A stretch of DNA of 64,000 nucleotides from Corbicula japonica (GCA_038501625.1 JAZAYU010000061.1:2282303-2346302), one strand, 5' to 3'. Numbered from the stretch's first letter, positions 34,414 through 48,000 are shown. Notes: generated by a model from the letters alone, not told the origin. A program made the numbers and translations.

Positions 34414-34660
34414 GTAGACTGTAGTCCTCTAATGATGATGCAAATGATAAACATTGAAAAGGGGAGTTAACTTTCTCAATAACTCTGTACCTGTCGCCTT
34501 TAAAACATAGTGGAACGGCCCGTAACGATTCTGTGGTCAAAATAGACTGTTTCACTGTCCTTGAACTCGCTCCCCTGTCTAAGTTATCACTATTATCCAA
34601 TATATCGTCGTGAAAGATATGGGAGAGTTTGTAATTCTTCCTCCATAAAATGATCAACAT

Positions 34661-34852
34661 TTAACCTTTTACTTCATGGGATATGGTTTTAATCCTGTGG
34701 TCAACCAGTGTTGATCAGATTCATTGTTCGCATTCTGGATTAAGTAGGTTATTTCTGACCAAGAAGTGAGTGAACAGTGCAAAGATGTTCCAACTGATCT
34801 GGATATACATTGGTCACCAATGTGACAGAATGTGTATCTATGGAGGAAAGGG
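34661..34852. repeat. Family A MITE, diverged, upstream of ZNHIT2
   Basis: TAACCTTTTACTTCATGG ... GGAGGAAAGGG. About 250 bp upstream of the ZNHIT2 start, so possibly within its promoter region. Confidence 0.75.
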
Positions 34853-35248
34853 CTACTGACTGATACCATCAATATCAACAATCTCTGCAACTACCTTTCG
34901 ATGTGAAAATGTATGATCATTTCATCAAGAGAGTATAACTTTTCTTGCTCATTTAATCGAATGCTTCAGATAAAATACTTCACTATCCACCATGAAACAA
35001 ATATATTGTATGGACGCAGTAAAGCCAATGGCAGAGGTTTGCATTAGAGTTGGGTTTTTTTTGTGCACCCGCATATTGTAATTAGCTGATGTGTTGGAAA
35101 ATGCATTCAATTCCTAACTTTCAGTATTGAATAAAATGAAAATCAGTTATGATACGATACAAAAGTCTTTTGTCAATTTTCCATGCCAAACTTCTCTTAT
35201 AATTACAATAAAAAATGCTAGCAGCGTTAAAGGTTACTCAAATTTTAT

Positions 35249-37745
35249 TATGCCCCCCTTCGAAGAAGCGGGGGTATATTGCTTTGCACATGTCGGTCGG
35301 TCGGTCGGTCGGTCGGTCGGTATGTCGGTCGGTATGTCGGTCGGTATGTCGGTCGGTATGTCGGTCCGTAGACCACATCTTGTCCGATCAATAACTAGAC
35401 AACGCTTTGTGATACAGTCCTCATATTTGGTGTGGAGGTTGGTCATGACCAGTAGAAGACCCCTATTGATTTTGGGGTCAGTAGGTCAAAGGTCAAGGTC
35501 ACAGTGGCCTTGACCACAAAAACCTTGTCCGATCAATAACTAGACAACGCTTTGTGATACAGTCCTCATATTTGGTGTGGAGGTTGGTCATGACCAGTAG
35601 AAGACCCCTATTGATTTTGGGGTCAGTAGGTCAAAGGTCAAGGTCACAGTGGCCTTGACCACAAAAACCTTGTCCGATCAATAACTAGACAACGCTTTGT
35701 GATACAGTCCTCATATTTGGTGTGGAGGTTGGTCATGACCAGTAGAAGACCCCTATTGATTTTGGGGTCAGTAGGTCAAAGGTCAAGGTCACAGTGGCCT
35801 TGACCACAAAAACCTTGTCCGATCAATAACTAGACAACGCTTTGTGATACAGTCCTCATATTTGGTGTGGAGGTTGGTCATGACCAGTAGAAGACCCCTA
35901 TTGATTTTGGGGTCAGTAGGTCAAAGGTCAAGGTCACAGTGGCCTTGACCACAAAAACCTTGTCCGATCAATAACTAGACAACGCTTTGTGATACAGTCC
36001 TCATATTTGGTGTGGAGGTTGGTCATGACCAGTAGAAGACCCCTATTGATTTTGGGGTCAGTAGGTCAAAGGTCAAGGTCACAGTGGCCTTGACCACAAA
36101 AACCTTGTCCGATCAATAACTAGACAACGCTTTGTGATACAGTCCTCATATTTGGTGTGGAGGTTGGTCATGACCAGTAGAAGACCCCTATTGATTTTGG
36201 GGTCAGTAGGTCAAAGGTCAAGGTCACAGTGGCCTTGACCACAAAAACCTTGTCCGATCAATAACCCGACAACGCTTTGTGATAAGTCCTCATATTTGGT
36301 GTGGAGGTTGGTCATGACCAGTAGAAGACCCCTATTGATTTTGGGGTCAGTAGGTCAAAGGTCAAGGTCACAGTGGCCTTGACCACAAAAACCTTGTCCG
36401 ATCAATAACTAGACAACGCTTTGTGATACAGTCCTCATATTTGGTGTGGAGGTTGGTCATGACCAGTAGAAGACCCCTATTGATTTTGGGGTCAGTAGGT
36501 CAAAGGTCAAGGTCACAGTGGCCTTGACCACAAAAACCTTGTCCGATCAATAACCTGACAACGCTTTGTGATACAGTCCTCATATTTGGTGTGGAGGTTG
36601 GTCATGACCAGTAGAAGACCCCTATTGATTTTGGGGTCAGTAGGTCAAAGGTCAAGGTCACAGTGGCCTTGACCACAAAAACCTTGTCCGATCAATAACT
36701 AGACAACGCTTTGTGATACAGTCCTCATATTTGGTGTGGAGGTTGGTCATGACCAGTAGAAGACCCCTATTGATTTTGGGGTCAGTAGGTCAAAGGTCAA
36801 GGTCACAGTGGCCTTGACCACAAAAACCTTGTCCGATCAATAACTAGACAACGCTTTGTGATACAGTCCTCATATTTGGTGTGGAGGTTGGTCATGACCA
36901 GTAGAAGACCCCTATTGATTTTGGGGTCAGTAGGTCAAAGGTCAAGGTCACAGTGGCCTTGACCACAAAAACCTTGTCCGATCAATAACTAGACAACGCT
37001 TTGTGATACAGTCCTAATATTTGGTGTGGAGGTTGGTCATGACCAATAGAAGAACCCTATTGATTTTAGGATCAGTAGGTCAAAGGTCAAGGTCACAGTG
37101 GCCTTTGCATACAAAAACCTTGTCCGATCAATAACTAGACAACGCTTTGTGATACAGACCTCATATTAAACGATTGTTGGATGTGTCACTTCAAAAGTTA
37201 TATAAATGGTTCCGGTCCGCTGCCTAATTAGGTCATGACAGCTAAAAATAGATTTTTGACTTTGTCAATCTTTGAACGACATCTCCTCCTATATTACTGG
37301 GTCAATTTTGATGAAACTTCACACAAATGATCATTTGATGAGTCTCTTCAAAAGTTATATAAATGGTTCCGGTCCGCTGCCTAATTAGGTCGCATCAGCT
37401 AAAAATAGATTTTTGACTTTGTCAGTCTTTAAACAACATCTCCACCCAAACCGCTAACCCAATTTCAACCAAACTTGACACAATTGATCATTGGATGAGT
37501 CTCTTCAAAAGTTATATAAATGGTTCCGGTCCGCTGCCTAATTAGGTCACAACAGATAAAAATAGATTTTTGACTTTGTTGATATATAGGAGTTCCACCG
37601 TCTTGTAAATTGCTTTCATGACTGGTACCCTTCATTGCTAAAGCTTACAAAAGTCTCTAAATTTCCAAAAATTTAAATTCAATGCTAATAGATATCACTT
37701 GCACGTCAGGGGGGGCATTTGTGTTTGACAAACACCTCTTGTTTT
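35249..37745. mobile_element. Tandem-core element with 145-bp near-identical units
   Basis: Ends TATGCCCCCCTTCGAAGAAG and GGGGGGGCATTTGTGTTTGA form a short inverted repeat. After a (GGTCGGTC)n/GGTATGTC stretch (35291-35370), 12 or so units of 145 bp begin CTTGTCCGATCAATAACTAG at 35379, 35524, 35669, 35814 and so on. They are almost identical except for the last copies. About 2.5 units of 157 bp with TTATATAAATGGTTCCGGTC follow (37190-37570). No transposase gene. Confidence 0.87.
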
Positions 37746-38335
37746 GATATAATTCTGATCTAGTTTTCGATCAGGGGTAAGTAATATTTATGATATATTA
37801 TGATCCAAATACTATATGAAAAGGGACTTAGTAACCCACTGATTAAGACAAATTTGAAAATATTCCAGATTCGTTTTGATTTAAAACCCTGTACGTGGAA
37901 TGTTATGGAAATGCATATCTGCCCTCACCGCCTAGCCCAGGGTTGAGCCCCACTCAATTATTACACTGCTAAACAATAAAAACTGAAGCGGGATTCCATA
38001 AAAAGATTATTAGTATAGTGCTGTACAACATACAAATCTGACCTTGATCAGCAGAAGATTTCGCTTAATCACAATCATTTTGGAAAAAATTGCTACTTGA
38101 AATGTTTGATGAAGAAATGTCATAGTATTTAAACATTGATTTGTTGACAAATGTAAGTATGCCAAGAGGCCTTAAATTCCTCTTTCAGATAATTTGAATG
38201 AATTTGAAAAATACATAGAAATAACAAACATAAATATAGCTAATATTAAGTTTTCATGTCAAAATTCATAGTACAAAAGGGGCATAACTCTATCAAATGT
38301 GTGCCTGGCCTACTGATTTAGGTTACTCAACAACT
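37746..38335. other. Intergenic, no gene seen
   Basis: AT-rich sequence with no supported ORF, RNA or transposon ends. Confidence 0.4.
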
Positions 38336-38482
38336 GTGCCCAAGGTTATAAAACTGAGCATGGAAACCAGTCTCAAATCTAAAGCATCTGATTGGCTGAA
38401 ATGGCGACCAGTCGCCATTTCAGCCAATAAGATGCTTGAGATTTGAGACTGGTTTCCAATCTCAGTTTTATAACCTCCAACC
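38336..38482. repeat. Family B palindromic MITE
   Basis: GTGCCCAAGGTTATAAAACT to CTCAGTTTTATAACCTCCAA; centre GGCGACCAGTCGCC. Confidence 0.92.
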
Positions 38483-39743
38483 CTGTTTTTGTTGTGCTAA
38501 ATGGGACATTAGTGTGTCCTGTTTGACTAAGATCAACTGATTTTGGCTAAAATCTGGACCTTGGTGTCTGAGCAATATGGTTTTGAAAGTTTTATAAAAA
38601 AAATACGTACAATGTATTTTGAAAGTGTATTAAAGAAATATTACGATAGCAAATTTATAGCCAATATTATGTTACTGGGAAGACTATCAGACAAAGCGAT
38701 CCCTATACACTCAACCAAAGTTCTACCCTACAAGCAAGCTGACGTTGGCCCAACGTTGGCATTTGGTTGTATGGTTGGCATAACGTCGGCATCGGGTGAA
38801 CAACGTTGGGCCAACGTTGGCCCAACGTCGTTCTCTGAAGTAATGGTTTTGATCGGCACATCGACATTGGTTAAACGTTGGGCCAACGTTGTAAAAATGA
38901 CGTCATATTTACAACATTGCGCCAACCGCCAAAATATACATGTTTATTTTACGCTATTAAAAAGTCTGAGTTCCTCATGTTCTAGGTTTATGAAAAATAG
39001 AAACATATTTAGCGCATAAAAACTTTATTAAAAACTAGATCTGTTTGCTGACTAACTGGCTGGTAAACGGACAAACTGATATAATATTGAAAATGTTTTG
39101 TACTTGAAAAATATGTTTATGTTATAAAATATGAAATTCACATTGCGTATCTGTCTTGATGTTAATATATTAACTGACACTTCAATAAAATTATCTTTTC
39201 CAGTAAATACTAACACTATGTGGATGTAAAAATGCGATAATAAGTTGTAAAGATAAGAACCACGTGTTATTAGTGGGGGTCAAGCTTATAACAGCTGAAT
39301 GGTCAGTAATCTAGTTACCATAGCAACCTTGCAATTAGAAACGGAAGAGAAATTGTTATAAGATTAATAGCTCTTTGTGCAATGTACATGTACACATTTT
39401 GAGCAACCAATAAAGCGGTGTGCTTGTGTTTACAAGGAGGAATATTTTCGAATTTTCGCTGACATTACAATAATGTAAGCATCTAGATCTCTCTTATTTT
39501 TAATTTAACAGTTTTATATACTGAAAGAAAATTTTTATAAACTTTTATTTTCATTCATCTGATAATATAAACTAGACAGTATGCAGTCTTGAAATATAAA
39601 CTTTAAAACTCATAGTTTGAATCAATTGTAGATAATTATGATTGGACATTTCCTTTGGTTCAATCCATTCTTTGTTAAAGGAGGTAATTGAATATTTTGA
39701 GACGGGATTTACTTCGTCAGTTTATAAGATTATAACATACTGA

Positions 39744-39968
39744 CTTAACCCTTTCTTCCTTTTATCACAGTCGCTAACAGTGTAGATCTAGATCCAGACA
39801 ACTGTGCCATCTGACCAGGATCTGCAATCTTTGCTTCGTGATCAGAAATAACATGATAAATAAATACGAGCATTGTAGATTCTGATTAGACGGCACGGTT
39901 GTGTCAGCTGATCTTGATCTTCACTTTTCGAACATGCGATAAATGCGTTTATATGGAGGATAGGTTTA
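39744..39968. repeat. Family A MITE (nested, diverged)
   Basis: CTTAACCCTTTCTTCCTT ... TATGGAGGATAGG. Inside the TA-flanked element. Confidence 0.78.
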
Positions 39969-40090
39969 AAACTTTAGACATATCTCCTGCATAAAGTGTA
40001 GATGTTTGCGTTTGGTTATGATTTTATATTTGATAATTTTGAATGTTCTCATTTTCTATTGTTAACAGCCCTTATTATATTTTATTTCAG

Positions 40091-40203
40091 AAACGTCTAC
40101 GAAAAACAAATTGTGTGGGATAGCAACAGATGCTGAAATCAGCAATTTATTAAGGACTGGTTTGACTATGCCTGTGACAGAGAGAGGAAGGAAAAGAAAA
40201 TGA
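40091..40203 (+). pseudogene. Possible exon remnant inside the TA-flanked element
   Basis: After an acceptor-like TTTATTTCAG the frame reads TSTKNKLCGIATDAEISNLL and continues RTGLTMPVTERGRKRK to TGA at 40201. The basic end and DAEISNLL pattern look like a real protein tail but no family is recognised. It could be the end of a transposon protein. Confidence 0.3.
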
Positions 40204-41081
40204 AAGAGAAGAACAAATAAAAGAGAAAGAAAGATCCAAGTAGAAGAGAGCAATGATCAAGAAGAGAAGAAAATGAAGAAGAGTCATCATGATAAAACAT
40301 TAGGACTTTACAATATATCTTTATAAAATAATGTTACATTTATTGTCAACATGAACTATAGAATATTTCGAACATGAAATTCTTTGCGTTAGATCATTTG
40401 TAAGAAACCTTAGATTTTATTAATTTTGAAAATATTTCTACTGTTTTTGGTTTGATTAAATATTAAATGTCAAACAAACAGCTACTTTTGATTAAATACT
40501 AAATGTCAAACAAACAGCTACTTTCTGGCTTTTCTTGTGGAAGATGAGCCTTGAGATGTCCTGATGAAAAACAAATCTACAATCAAGCTGGATAGCTTCT
40601 TCATGGGATGGTCAAAACCAACAGAGGACCACCTCAGTGTGTTTCTCACGCATCCTCTTTCGGATTTAGAATGTCACAGAAGAATCACATTTCTGCCGGG
40701 TTTTGAACCACAACTTCTGGATCAGAAGTCAGTCACTCAAAGTTTGTTGTCAAAGTGTAAAGCAAATATTATTCCAATGGAAATTAAGAAGTTCTAACGT
40801 TGGGCCAACATTGGGCCAACGCAAATTTAAATTTTCTTATGTTGGGCCAATGTTGGGCCAACGTTGGCAAAATTGTGTTGAAATTCCAATATTGGCCCAA
40901 CGTTGGTCCAACTGAACAAAGCCGACATTGCGACATTGGCCCAACGTTGAGCCAACATGTTGGCCCAACGTTGGGCCGATGAGCAAAATTACATTGGGCC
41001 AACGTCATATGCCAACGTTGGGCCGACGTTACTGACGACATTGGCCCAACGTTGGGCCAACGTCAGCATGCTATCTGGGTA

Positions 41082-42590
41082 ACTGGTCATGAATTCTATA
41101 TGTTTACAATGTATGCTAGTTTCGTTTCTTCCCTACGTCAAGAGATGTTGTGGAAAGAACTGTTTTGTGTTGAAATCAATTATCTAATGTCTTTTTAATC
41201 TTTATTGATTGTTTTCTTAAATGAATCCAATACCATTTACGTACACCGCAGGGTCAAAATTAATTAGAACAGTCTTTAATTGAAAGGTAGGTAATTTTAA
41301 AATTGTATACTTTGAAGGGGATTTATTCAAAGAAATGTGGTGTTGATTAACAAGGATTTATGTTTTTCCTACTTATTAGGGGTCCTATTACAACAAAATA
41401 AGAAATTAAGAGCAAATTTCTGTTTGCTTGACCTTTTTATGCAAGAAATGCATTTTTAGCAAAATTAAGGATAACTCTCGCCAAACTGTTCCAAAGTCAG
41501 TTATTACAAGATTAAAGCTTAAGCTGAAGACTGTTGTTGGCATATGATCATAAATAAATAGTGAATCCAATGTATTTCTTATAAAAAAAATACCGACAAA
41601 AAGTGACAAGTTAGAACTTTGGGTGAGTGTATATTGCCTTTTTTCTTGAGGGCAAACAACATTTTTACAGAATATCCTGAACAAATTCCATTAAAATTGC
41701 CAGCACACCAAACATCAATATATTTATCACAAGTAACATCATAACTTTCAATATATAATGAACATTTCCCGATAGTATCATAATTATATGGCTGAAAGTG
41801 CAATGAGCGTTATCATAATTGGGGGTTTCCCACCTTTGAAAAACGCTTATTCCACATTCAGGCTAATTTGACGCTAGACTTTCAGAAATGAATTATTATG
41901 TATATAATAAATATCTGTACTTGTTCCGCCTGCTATAGAATTTTAATGGAACTCGACAGGAAATAAAGCAACTTAATACTTTGTTTTAAAAGCTAGGATA
42001 GGACACAAATACTACAATCAAAAGCCAAAAAATCCATTGAAATGTTCACCGACATTCCATAACCTGCAGGCAATGCTAGGTAACACCCTACAATTTTACT
42101 CATGTCGGCAAGTTGCAGAACCCACTATTTAGGAAGGGACACAATTCGGGAGCCAAGTGAAAACAGTCATTATTTTTTAATAAAGAAGTTACTCTCGTTT
42201 TGCACTCCTTCCACAATTACAAGTTTTCAGTTATGGCTCAGAGCAGGAGAAAAAATGTCAACACAATGTTTTAAAGTAGCCTGTGGACACTATTTTACTT
42301 TGTCAAATATTGATTTTAAAAAGATTCCCTATAGAAATACAATTGAATTCCAAGGACAAGCTTTCCACTGACATCAAACTTGTCCATTCCTTTACTAGAA
42401 AGTACAGCAAGCCTTTACCTTGTCAAATACTTTTGCTCAGCTCTGTTAACAGCTAGATTGTATAATGCATTTTGTTACCATGGAAATACTTCATGATCTC
42501 ATAATTTTGAAACCAGTGAAAACCACGGAAAACAAATGCTTGTTTCCAAGCTTACCACAAAAACAAGTAGAATTATCACTGAAAGTGATT
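41082..42590. other. Intergenic, no gene seen
   Basis: AT-rich. ORFs of 70-90 codons at 41406-41803 (-) and 42102-42371 (+) show no recognisable domain and look like chance. Confidence 0.4.
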
Positions 42591-42591
42591 A

Positions 42592-43618
42592 AATACCCCC
42601 ACATGTGTCCTTGATACTTGAACTGGGAATTCTAAGAATCAATATGTGGCAAAAAATGTTAAAATATGTGAAGCCTTTCATAAGAAAACATCCAGAAACC
42701 ATTTTTTCTATTTTTAGTAACAGTGACCTTGACCCCACCAGGCCCATTTTCAATATCAAGTTTCGTCTTCACAGACACTACATATATAGCAATTTTCATC
42801 ACAATATCTCATTCCGAACTACAGTTATTAAGCATATAAAGTTTTTTTCTATTTTTAGTAACAGTGACCTTGACCCTACAGGCCTGATTTTCAATTCCAA
42901 AAGTCGTTTTCAAAGAAACAACCAATACACCAAATTTCATTCAAGAATCTCATTCTAAGCTAAAGTTACTGAGTGGAAATGAAGTTTTGAAGTTAAAATA
43001 ACAGTGACCTTGACCTTGAACCCACAGGCCCCAAAGTCAAACCTAACCTGTATCTTGTAATGTTACATCTGTATCCCAAAAAGTAATTAAATCTATGAAG
43101 TATTTCATGAGTTATCCTCCAGAAACAGTTTTTCTATTTTAAGTAACAGTGACCTTGACATTGACCCCACAGGCGCCAAAGTCTAACTCAACCTGTATCT
43201 TCTGATGTTACATCTATGTCCCAAAACAGGATTTAATCTGTGAAGTGTTTCATGAGTAATCATACAGAAACCATTTTTCTATTTTTAGTAACACTGACCT
43301 AGACATTGATCCTACCAGCCCCATAGTTGAACCTGACCTGTATCTTGTGATGTTACACAGGTGTACCAAACATTTTAAAATTATTTTATGCCTTTCAAGA
43401 GTTATTGTCCGGAAAGTATTTTTCTTTTTTTTGGAACAGTGACCTTGACACTGACCTCACGAGCCCCAAAATCGAACTTGACCTGTATTTTATGATTTTA
43501 CACCTGTGTACCAAAAATTATTTAAATCTGCCAAGCCTTTCATGAGTTATCATCCGGAAACGAAGAATCCGACAAGCTCACTCCTATATACCCCCTCAAA
43601 CTTCGTGTGTGGGGGTAT
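42592..43618. mobile_element. Tandem-core element with ATACCCCC ends
   Basis: ATACCCCCACATGTGTCC at the left and TTCGTGTGTGGGGGTAT at the right form an inverted pair. The core has about five ~140-bp units, each with TATTTTTAGTAACAGTGACC, TTGACCTGTATCTTGTGATG and CATGAGTTAT. Non-coding. Confidence 0.78.
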
Positions 43619-43928
43619 AAAAAGTTATAGTTAAATATTACAATTTTTTAAAGCAAAGTCTAAGATTGAAGGGGAGATTATCCTGGAAATATGATTATTA
43701 GTTATGGACCTTACCACATATGATGTGGGTAATGAAAAGGAAATATGTGAGTAATGATAAGGAACATATATTTGAAGTTTGAAGTAAATCCCTCACAAAA
43801 TATAGAAGTTAAGCAAACCAAATGAGTAAGGGCCCATAACTCTGCTAAAAGTAATCCAAGCAGAAAATCCTGATATGCACAACTATACAAGGGTCAAACA
43901 TTCCTGTGAAATTTCAATGAAATCCTCC

Positions 43929-45231
43929 AACAAGAGGGCCATGATGGCCCTGAATTGCTCACCTGAGTATGAAACAAGTTATTAACCAGAAACTGAATTT
44001 TTATTTTTAGCAACAGTGACCTTGACCTTGATCACAGATACGTGGGTAGTAATCCCAATTTGTCTCTTGTTATAAGCTACCCATATACCAAGTTTGGAGT
44101 CAATATGCCAAAGCAAACTCAAGTTATTTAGTGGAAACTGAATTTCTACTTTTAGCAACAGTGACCTTAACCTTGATCAGAGACACCTGGATAGCAATCC
44201 CAAGCTGCCTCTTGATATAAGCTACTCATACACCAAGTGTGGAGTCAAAAAACCAAAGCAAACTCAAGTTATTAAGTGGAAACTGAATTTCTATTTTTAG
44301 CAACTGTGACCTTGACCATGATCACAGACACGTAGGTAGCTTTCCCAAGTTGCCTTTTAATTTAAGCTACCCATACACCATGTTTGGAGTCAATTTGCCA
44401 AAGCAAACACAAGCAATTAAGTAAAAACTGAATTTCTATTTTTAGCAACAGTGACCTTGATCTTGATCACAGACACCTGGGTAGCAATCCCAAGCTGCCT
44501 CTAGATATAAGCTATCCATATACCAAGTTTGGAGTCAATAGGCCAAAGCAATCTCAAGTAATTAAGTAGAAATTGAATTTCTATTTTTAGTAACAGTGAC
44601 CTTGACCTTAATCACAGACACCTGGGTAGCAACCCCAAGCTGCCTTTTGACAAAAGCTACCCATACATCAAGTTTGGAGTCAATATGCCAAAGCAAACTC
44701 AAGTTATTAAGCAGAAACTGAATTTCTATTTTTAGCAACAGAGACCTTGACCTTGATCACAGACACCTGATTAGCAACCCCAAGCTGCCTTTTGATATAA
44801 GCTACCCCAACACCAAGTTTGGAGTCAATAGGCCTAAGCAAGCTCAAGTAATTGAGCAAAGACCGAATTTCTATTTTTAGCAACAGTGACCTTGACCTTG
44901 ATCACAGACACCTGGGTAGCAACCCCAAGCTGCCTTTTGATATAAGCTACCCATACACCAAGTTTGGAGTCAATAACCCTAAGCAAACTCAAGTAATTGA
45001 GCAAAGACTGAATTTCTTTTTTTTAGCAGCAGTGACCTTGACCTTGTCCCTGTGGTCATGATTTGAACAACTTTTGTAGACATCAGTGCCAGGATGCTTC
45101 AGGACAAATTTGGTTAAAATCCATCAAGTGGTTTCAGAGGAGATGTTGTTTAAAGGATATTGTTGACGGACGCCGGACAAAGATGGGATACAATAGCTCA
45201 CCATGAGCCTATGGCTCAGGTGAGCTAAAAA
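43929..45231. mobile_element. Tandem-core element ACAAGAGGGCC...GAGCTAAAA (nested)
   Basis: Starts ACAAGAGGGCCATGATGGCC then GCTCACCTGAG, and ends AGCTCACCATGAGCCTATGG plus CTCAGGTGAGCTAAAA. The core holds eight ~145-bp units with TTTTAGCAACAGTGACCTTG, CACAGACACCTGGGTAGCAA and ACCAAGTTTGGAGTCAAT. Confidence 0.83.
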
Positions 45232-46019
45232 GAGATGGAGTGTGTACAATGTTTTTATAAAGAAGTTATAGTACAAATGACTAAATCTGTCAAGAGGTTC
45301 TGGAGATTAAGTGTGGACAAGATTTTAATATAGAAGTTATAGTAGAAAATGAAAAAGGGCCCATAACTCTGGCAAAAATAATCCGAACGGAAACTCCTGA
45401 TGACATGCACAACTAGGCTTGGTGACAAACATTCCTGTGAAGTTTCAATGAAATCCCCCCCCTCCCCCAATTTGTTTTGGAGATTAAGCATGGACAAAAT
45501 TTTAATATAGAAGGTAGGGTAAGGGTTAGTTAAACAAGAGCTGTCAGAGGAGACAGCATGCTCGACTATGCGAATCATTTGAAACAAATGCAATTTGAAG
45601 ATTAAAACAATAACAACTATGGCGAAACATTCATGTGCAATCAGAAAAAATATTAACAAGTGAATGGGAGAAAGTAATTATAAATAACAGAAATAATTCC
45701 ATAACGTTCCATAAATATTGAACTAAAAAGGGGAATAACTATGAAATATTTTTGGAAGAGTTAATAAAAACTTGATAGTAATTTATGATTGGAGAAATTT
45801 ACTTTAAGTTCAATATCAATTACTTCAGTAATGTTACAGAAAAAGAACTGAAATGAAAAAAAAGTATTACTTTAAAAAGCATACAGTAGGTCAAGTGAAA
45901 GTGATCTAGATTATGATGGTGAAAATGTTTTTCAAGTTTGAAGTTGATATCTGTATTAGTTTCAAAGTTGCATAAAAACTTGAAAACAAAATCTATTTTA
46001 AAAAGGACATGAATATTTA

Positions 46020-48000
46020 ACAAGAGGGCCATGATGGCCCTAAAAGCGCTCACCTGAGTTTAGTCAATAGTCTCTTGCAACAGTGACCTAGTTTTTGGAC
46101 CCAGATGACTCATATTCAAACTCAACTGAGATATCATTGCGACAAACATCCTGACTAAGTTTCATGACAATCTGAGCAAAAATGTGACCCCTAGTGTTAA
46201 CAAGAAAAATTCTATTTTTAGTAACAATGACCTAGTTTTTGGACCCAGATGACTCATATTTGAACTTGTCAGAGAAATCATTGGGACAACTATCCTGACA
46301 AAAGTTTCATGACAATAGAAGGAAAAATGTGATCCCTAGAGTGTTTACAAGAAAATTCTATTTTTAGTAACAGTGACCTTGTTTTTGGACCTAGATGACC
46401 CATATTCAAACTCGTCTGAGAAATCATTGGAGCAAACATCCTGATGAACTCTCATGACAATCAGAGCAAAAATGAGACCCTTGGAGTGTTAACAAGAAAA
46501 TTATATTTTTAATAACAGTGACCTTGTTTTTGGACCCAGATGACCCATATTCAAACTCCTCCGAGATATCATTCAGAAAAACATCCTTACCAAGTTTTAT
46601 GACAATCGGAGAAAAAATGTGACAGCTAGAGTGTTCACAAGAAAATCGTATTTTTAGTTACAGTGACCTAGTTTTTGGACCCAGATGACCCATATTCGAA
46701 CTCATCCGAGAAATCATTGGGACAAACATCCTCACTAAGTTTCATGACAATCGAAGCAAAATTGTGTCTGCTAGGGTGTTCACAAGAAAATTCTATTTTT
46801 AGTAACAGTGACCTAGTTTTTGGACGATCTGGATCTACACTGTTCGCCCATGCAACAAAATGTGTCCTGACTAAGTTTCATGACAATCGAAGCAAAATTG
46901 TGTCCGCTAGGGTGTTCACAAGAAAATTCTATTTTAAGTAACAGTGACCTAGTTTTTGGACGATCTGGATCTACACTGTTCGCCCATGCAACAAAATGTG
47001 TCCTGACTAAGTTTCATGACAATCGAAGCAAAATTGTGACCGCTAGGGTGTTCACAAGAAAATTCTATTTTTAGTAACAGTGACCTAGTTCTTGGACGAT
47101 CTGGATCACACTGTTCGCCCATGCAAAAAATGTGTCTAATATAGTCTGAACATTTTGAGAATGTGCTACAAATATGTTTTACAAACAGTGAATAAAATAT
47201 TCAGAAAAGCCTGATTTGCAAAGAGCTATAAAGTATGAAAGTTTATTTGGTCAATATCCATAGAAATGACAACATTTACAGTATAAAATCTTCCAGAGCA
47301 AAGTTCTAAATATTGCATAACACAGATCTAAATAGCAAAGTTCACTAGGTCATTGTCAAGCATCTAGAGCTATACTGTGGTACTGCAATATAATAACACC
47401 TTACATTGAACCTAAATATAGTTTAAGACTGGTAGAAATATTGGAATTTTGTCACTTGAAATTTTCACTCTGCTACTAAAATTTTTGTTTTTAATTTTAT
47501 CACTGAACAACCAGTGTATGAATTGTTCAGGAAAAATTGAATTTTAAGATGGTATAAAGTTTGTGTCAAAATCTGGTTGATAACTGTAGAAAATCAAAGG
47601 TTAAAAACAGAATTTAAAAGAAGAAAAACGAAAAACCCCAGGGCGGGGCCAATTTTGACCCCAGGAAAATAATTTGAACAATCTTTGTAGAGTTCCACTA
47701 GAGGGTGCTAAATGCCAAATATCTAAGCTCTAGGCCTTGTGGTTTCAGAGAAGATTTTTAAAGTTTTTCCTTTCGGTTGCCATGGCAACCAGAGTTCTGC
47801 ATGGAATTGATTTCTTTGAACAACTTTGGAAGAGCTTCATGCAAGGAACATTTGTGGCAAGTTTCATCAAGTTTGGCCCAGGGGTTTAAGAGGAGATGTT
47901 GTTTAAAGCAAAAATTGACGACGCACGACGCACGACGCACAACGGACACAGAGTGATCCTAAAAGCTCACCATGAGCACAAGTGCTCAGGTGAGCTAAAA
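46020..48000. mobile_element. Tandem-core element ACAAGAGGGCC...GAGCTAAAA with captured family A piece
   Basis: CAAGAGGGCCATGATGGCCC at the left; AGCTCACCATGAGCACAAGT plus GCTCAGGTGAGCTAAAA at the right. Units with GACCTAGTTTTTGGACCCAG, ATCATTGGGACAAACATCCT and TGTTCACAAGAAAATTCTAT. The last three units (46801-47140) contain GATCTGGATCTACACTGTTC plus GCCCATGCAACAAAATGTGT, the right end of a family A MITE. Confidence 0.8.

Larger units (their letters stand above)
38726..41079. mobile_element. TA-flanked DNA-transposon-like element with GTTGGGCCAACG clusters
   Basis: Left CCCTACAAGCAAGCTGACG and right CGTCAGCATGCTATCTGGG are inverted repeats with a few mismatches, flanked by TA on each side (38724-38725; 41080-41081). 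Just inside both ends are clusters of the palindrome-rich motif GTTGGCCCAACGTTGGGCC (38741-38890 and 40797-41063). The 2.3-kb interior includes a family A MITE and possible coding remnants at 40091-40203. TA duplication and CCC ends are compatible with a Tc1/mariner-like group, but no DDE domain is recognised. Confidence 0.65.

Noticed and set aside
35127..35513. ORF with GRSVGRSVGMSVGMSV
   Set aside because: Product of the simple GGTCGGTC/GGTATGTC repeat at the start of a tandem-core element.
40703..41041. ORFs with repeated Gly/Pro/Trp/Gln/Asn in both strands
   Set aside because: Translation of the self-complementary GTTGGGCCAACG motif in any frame.
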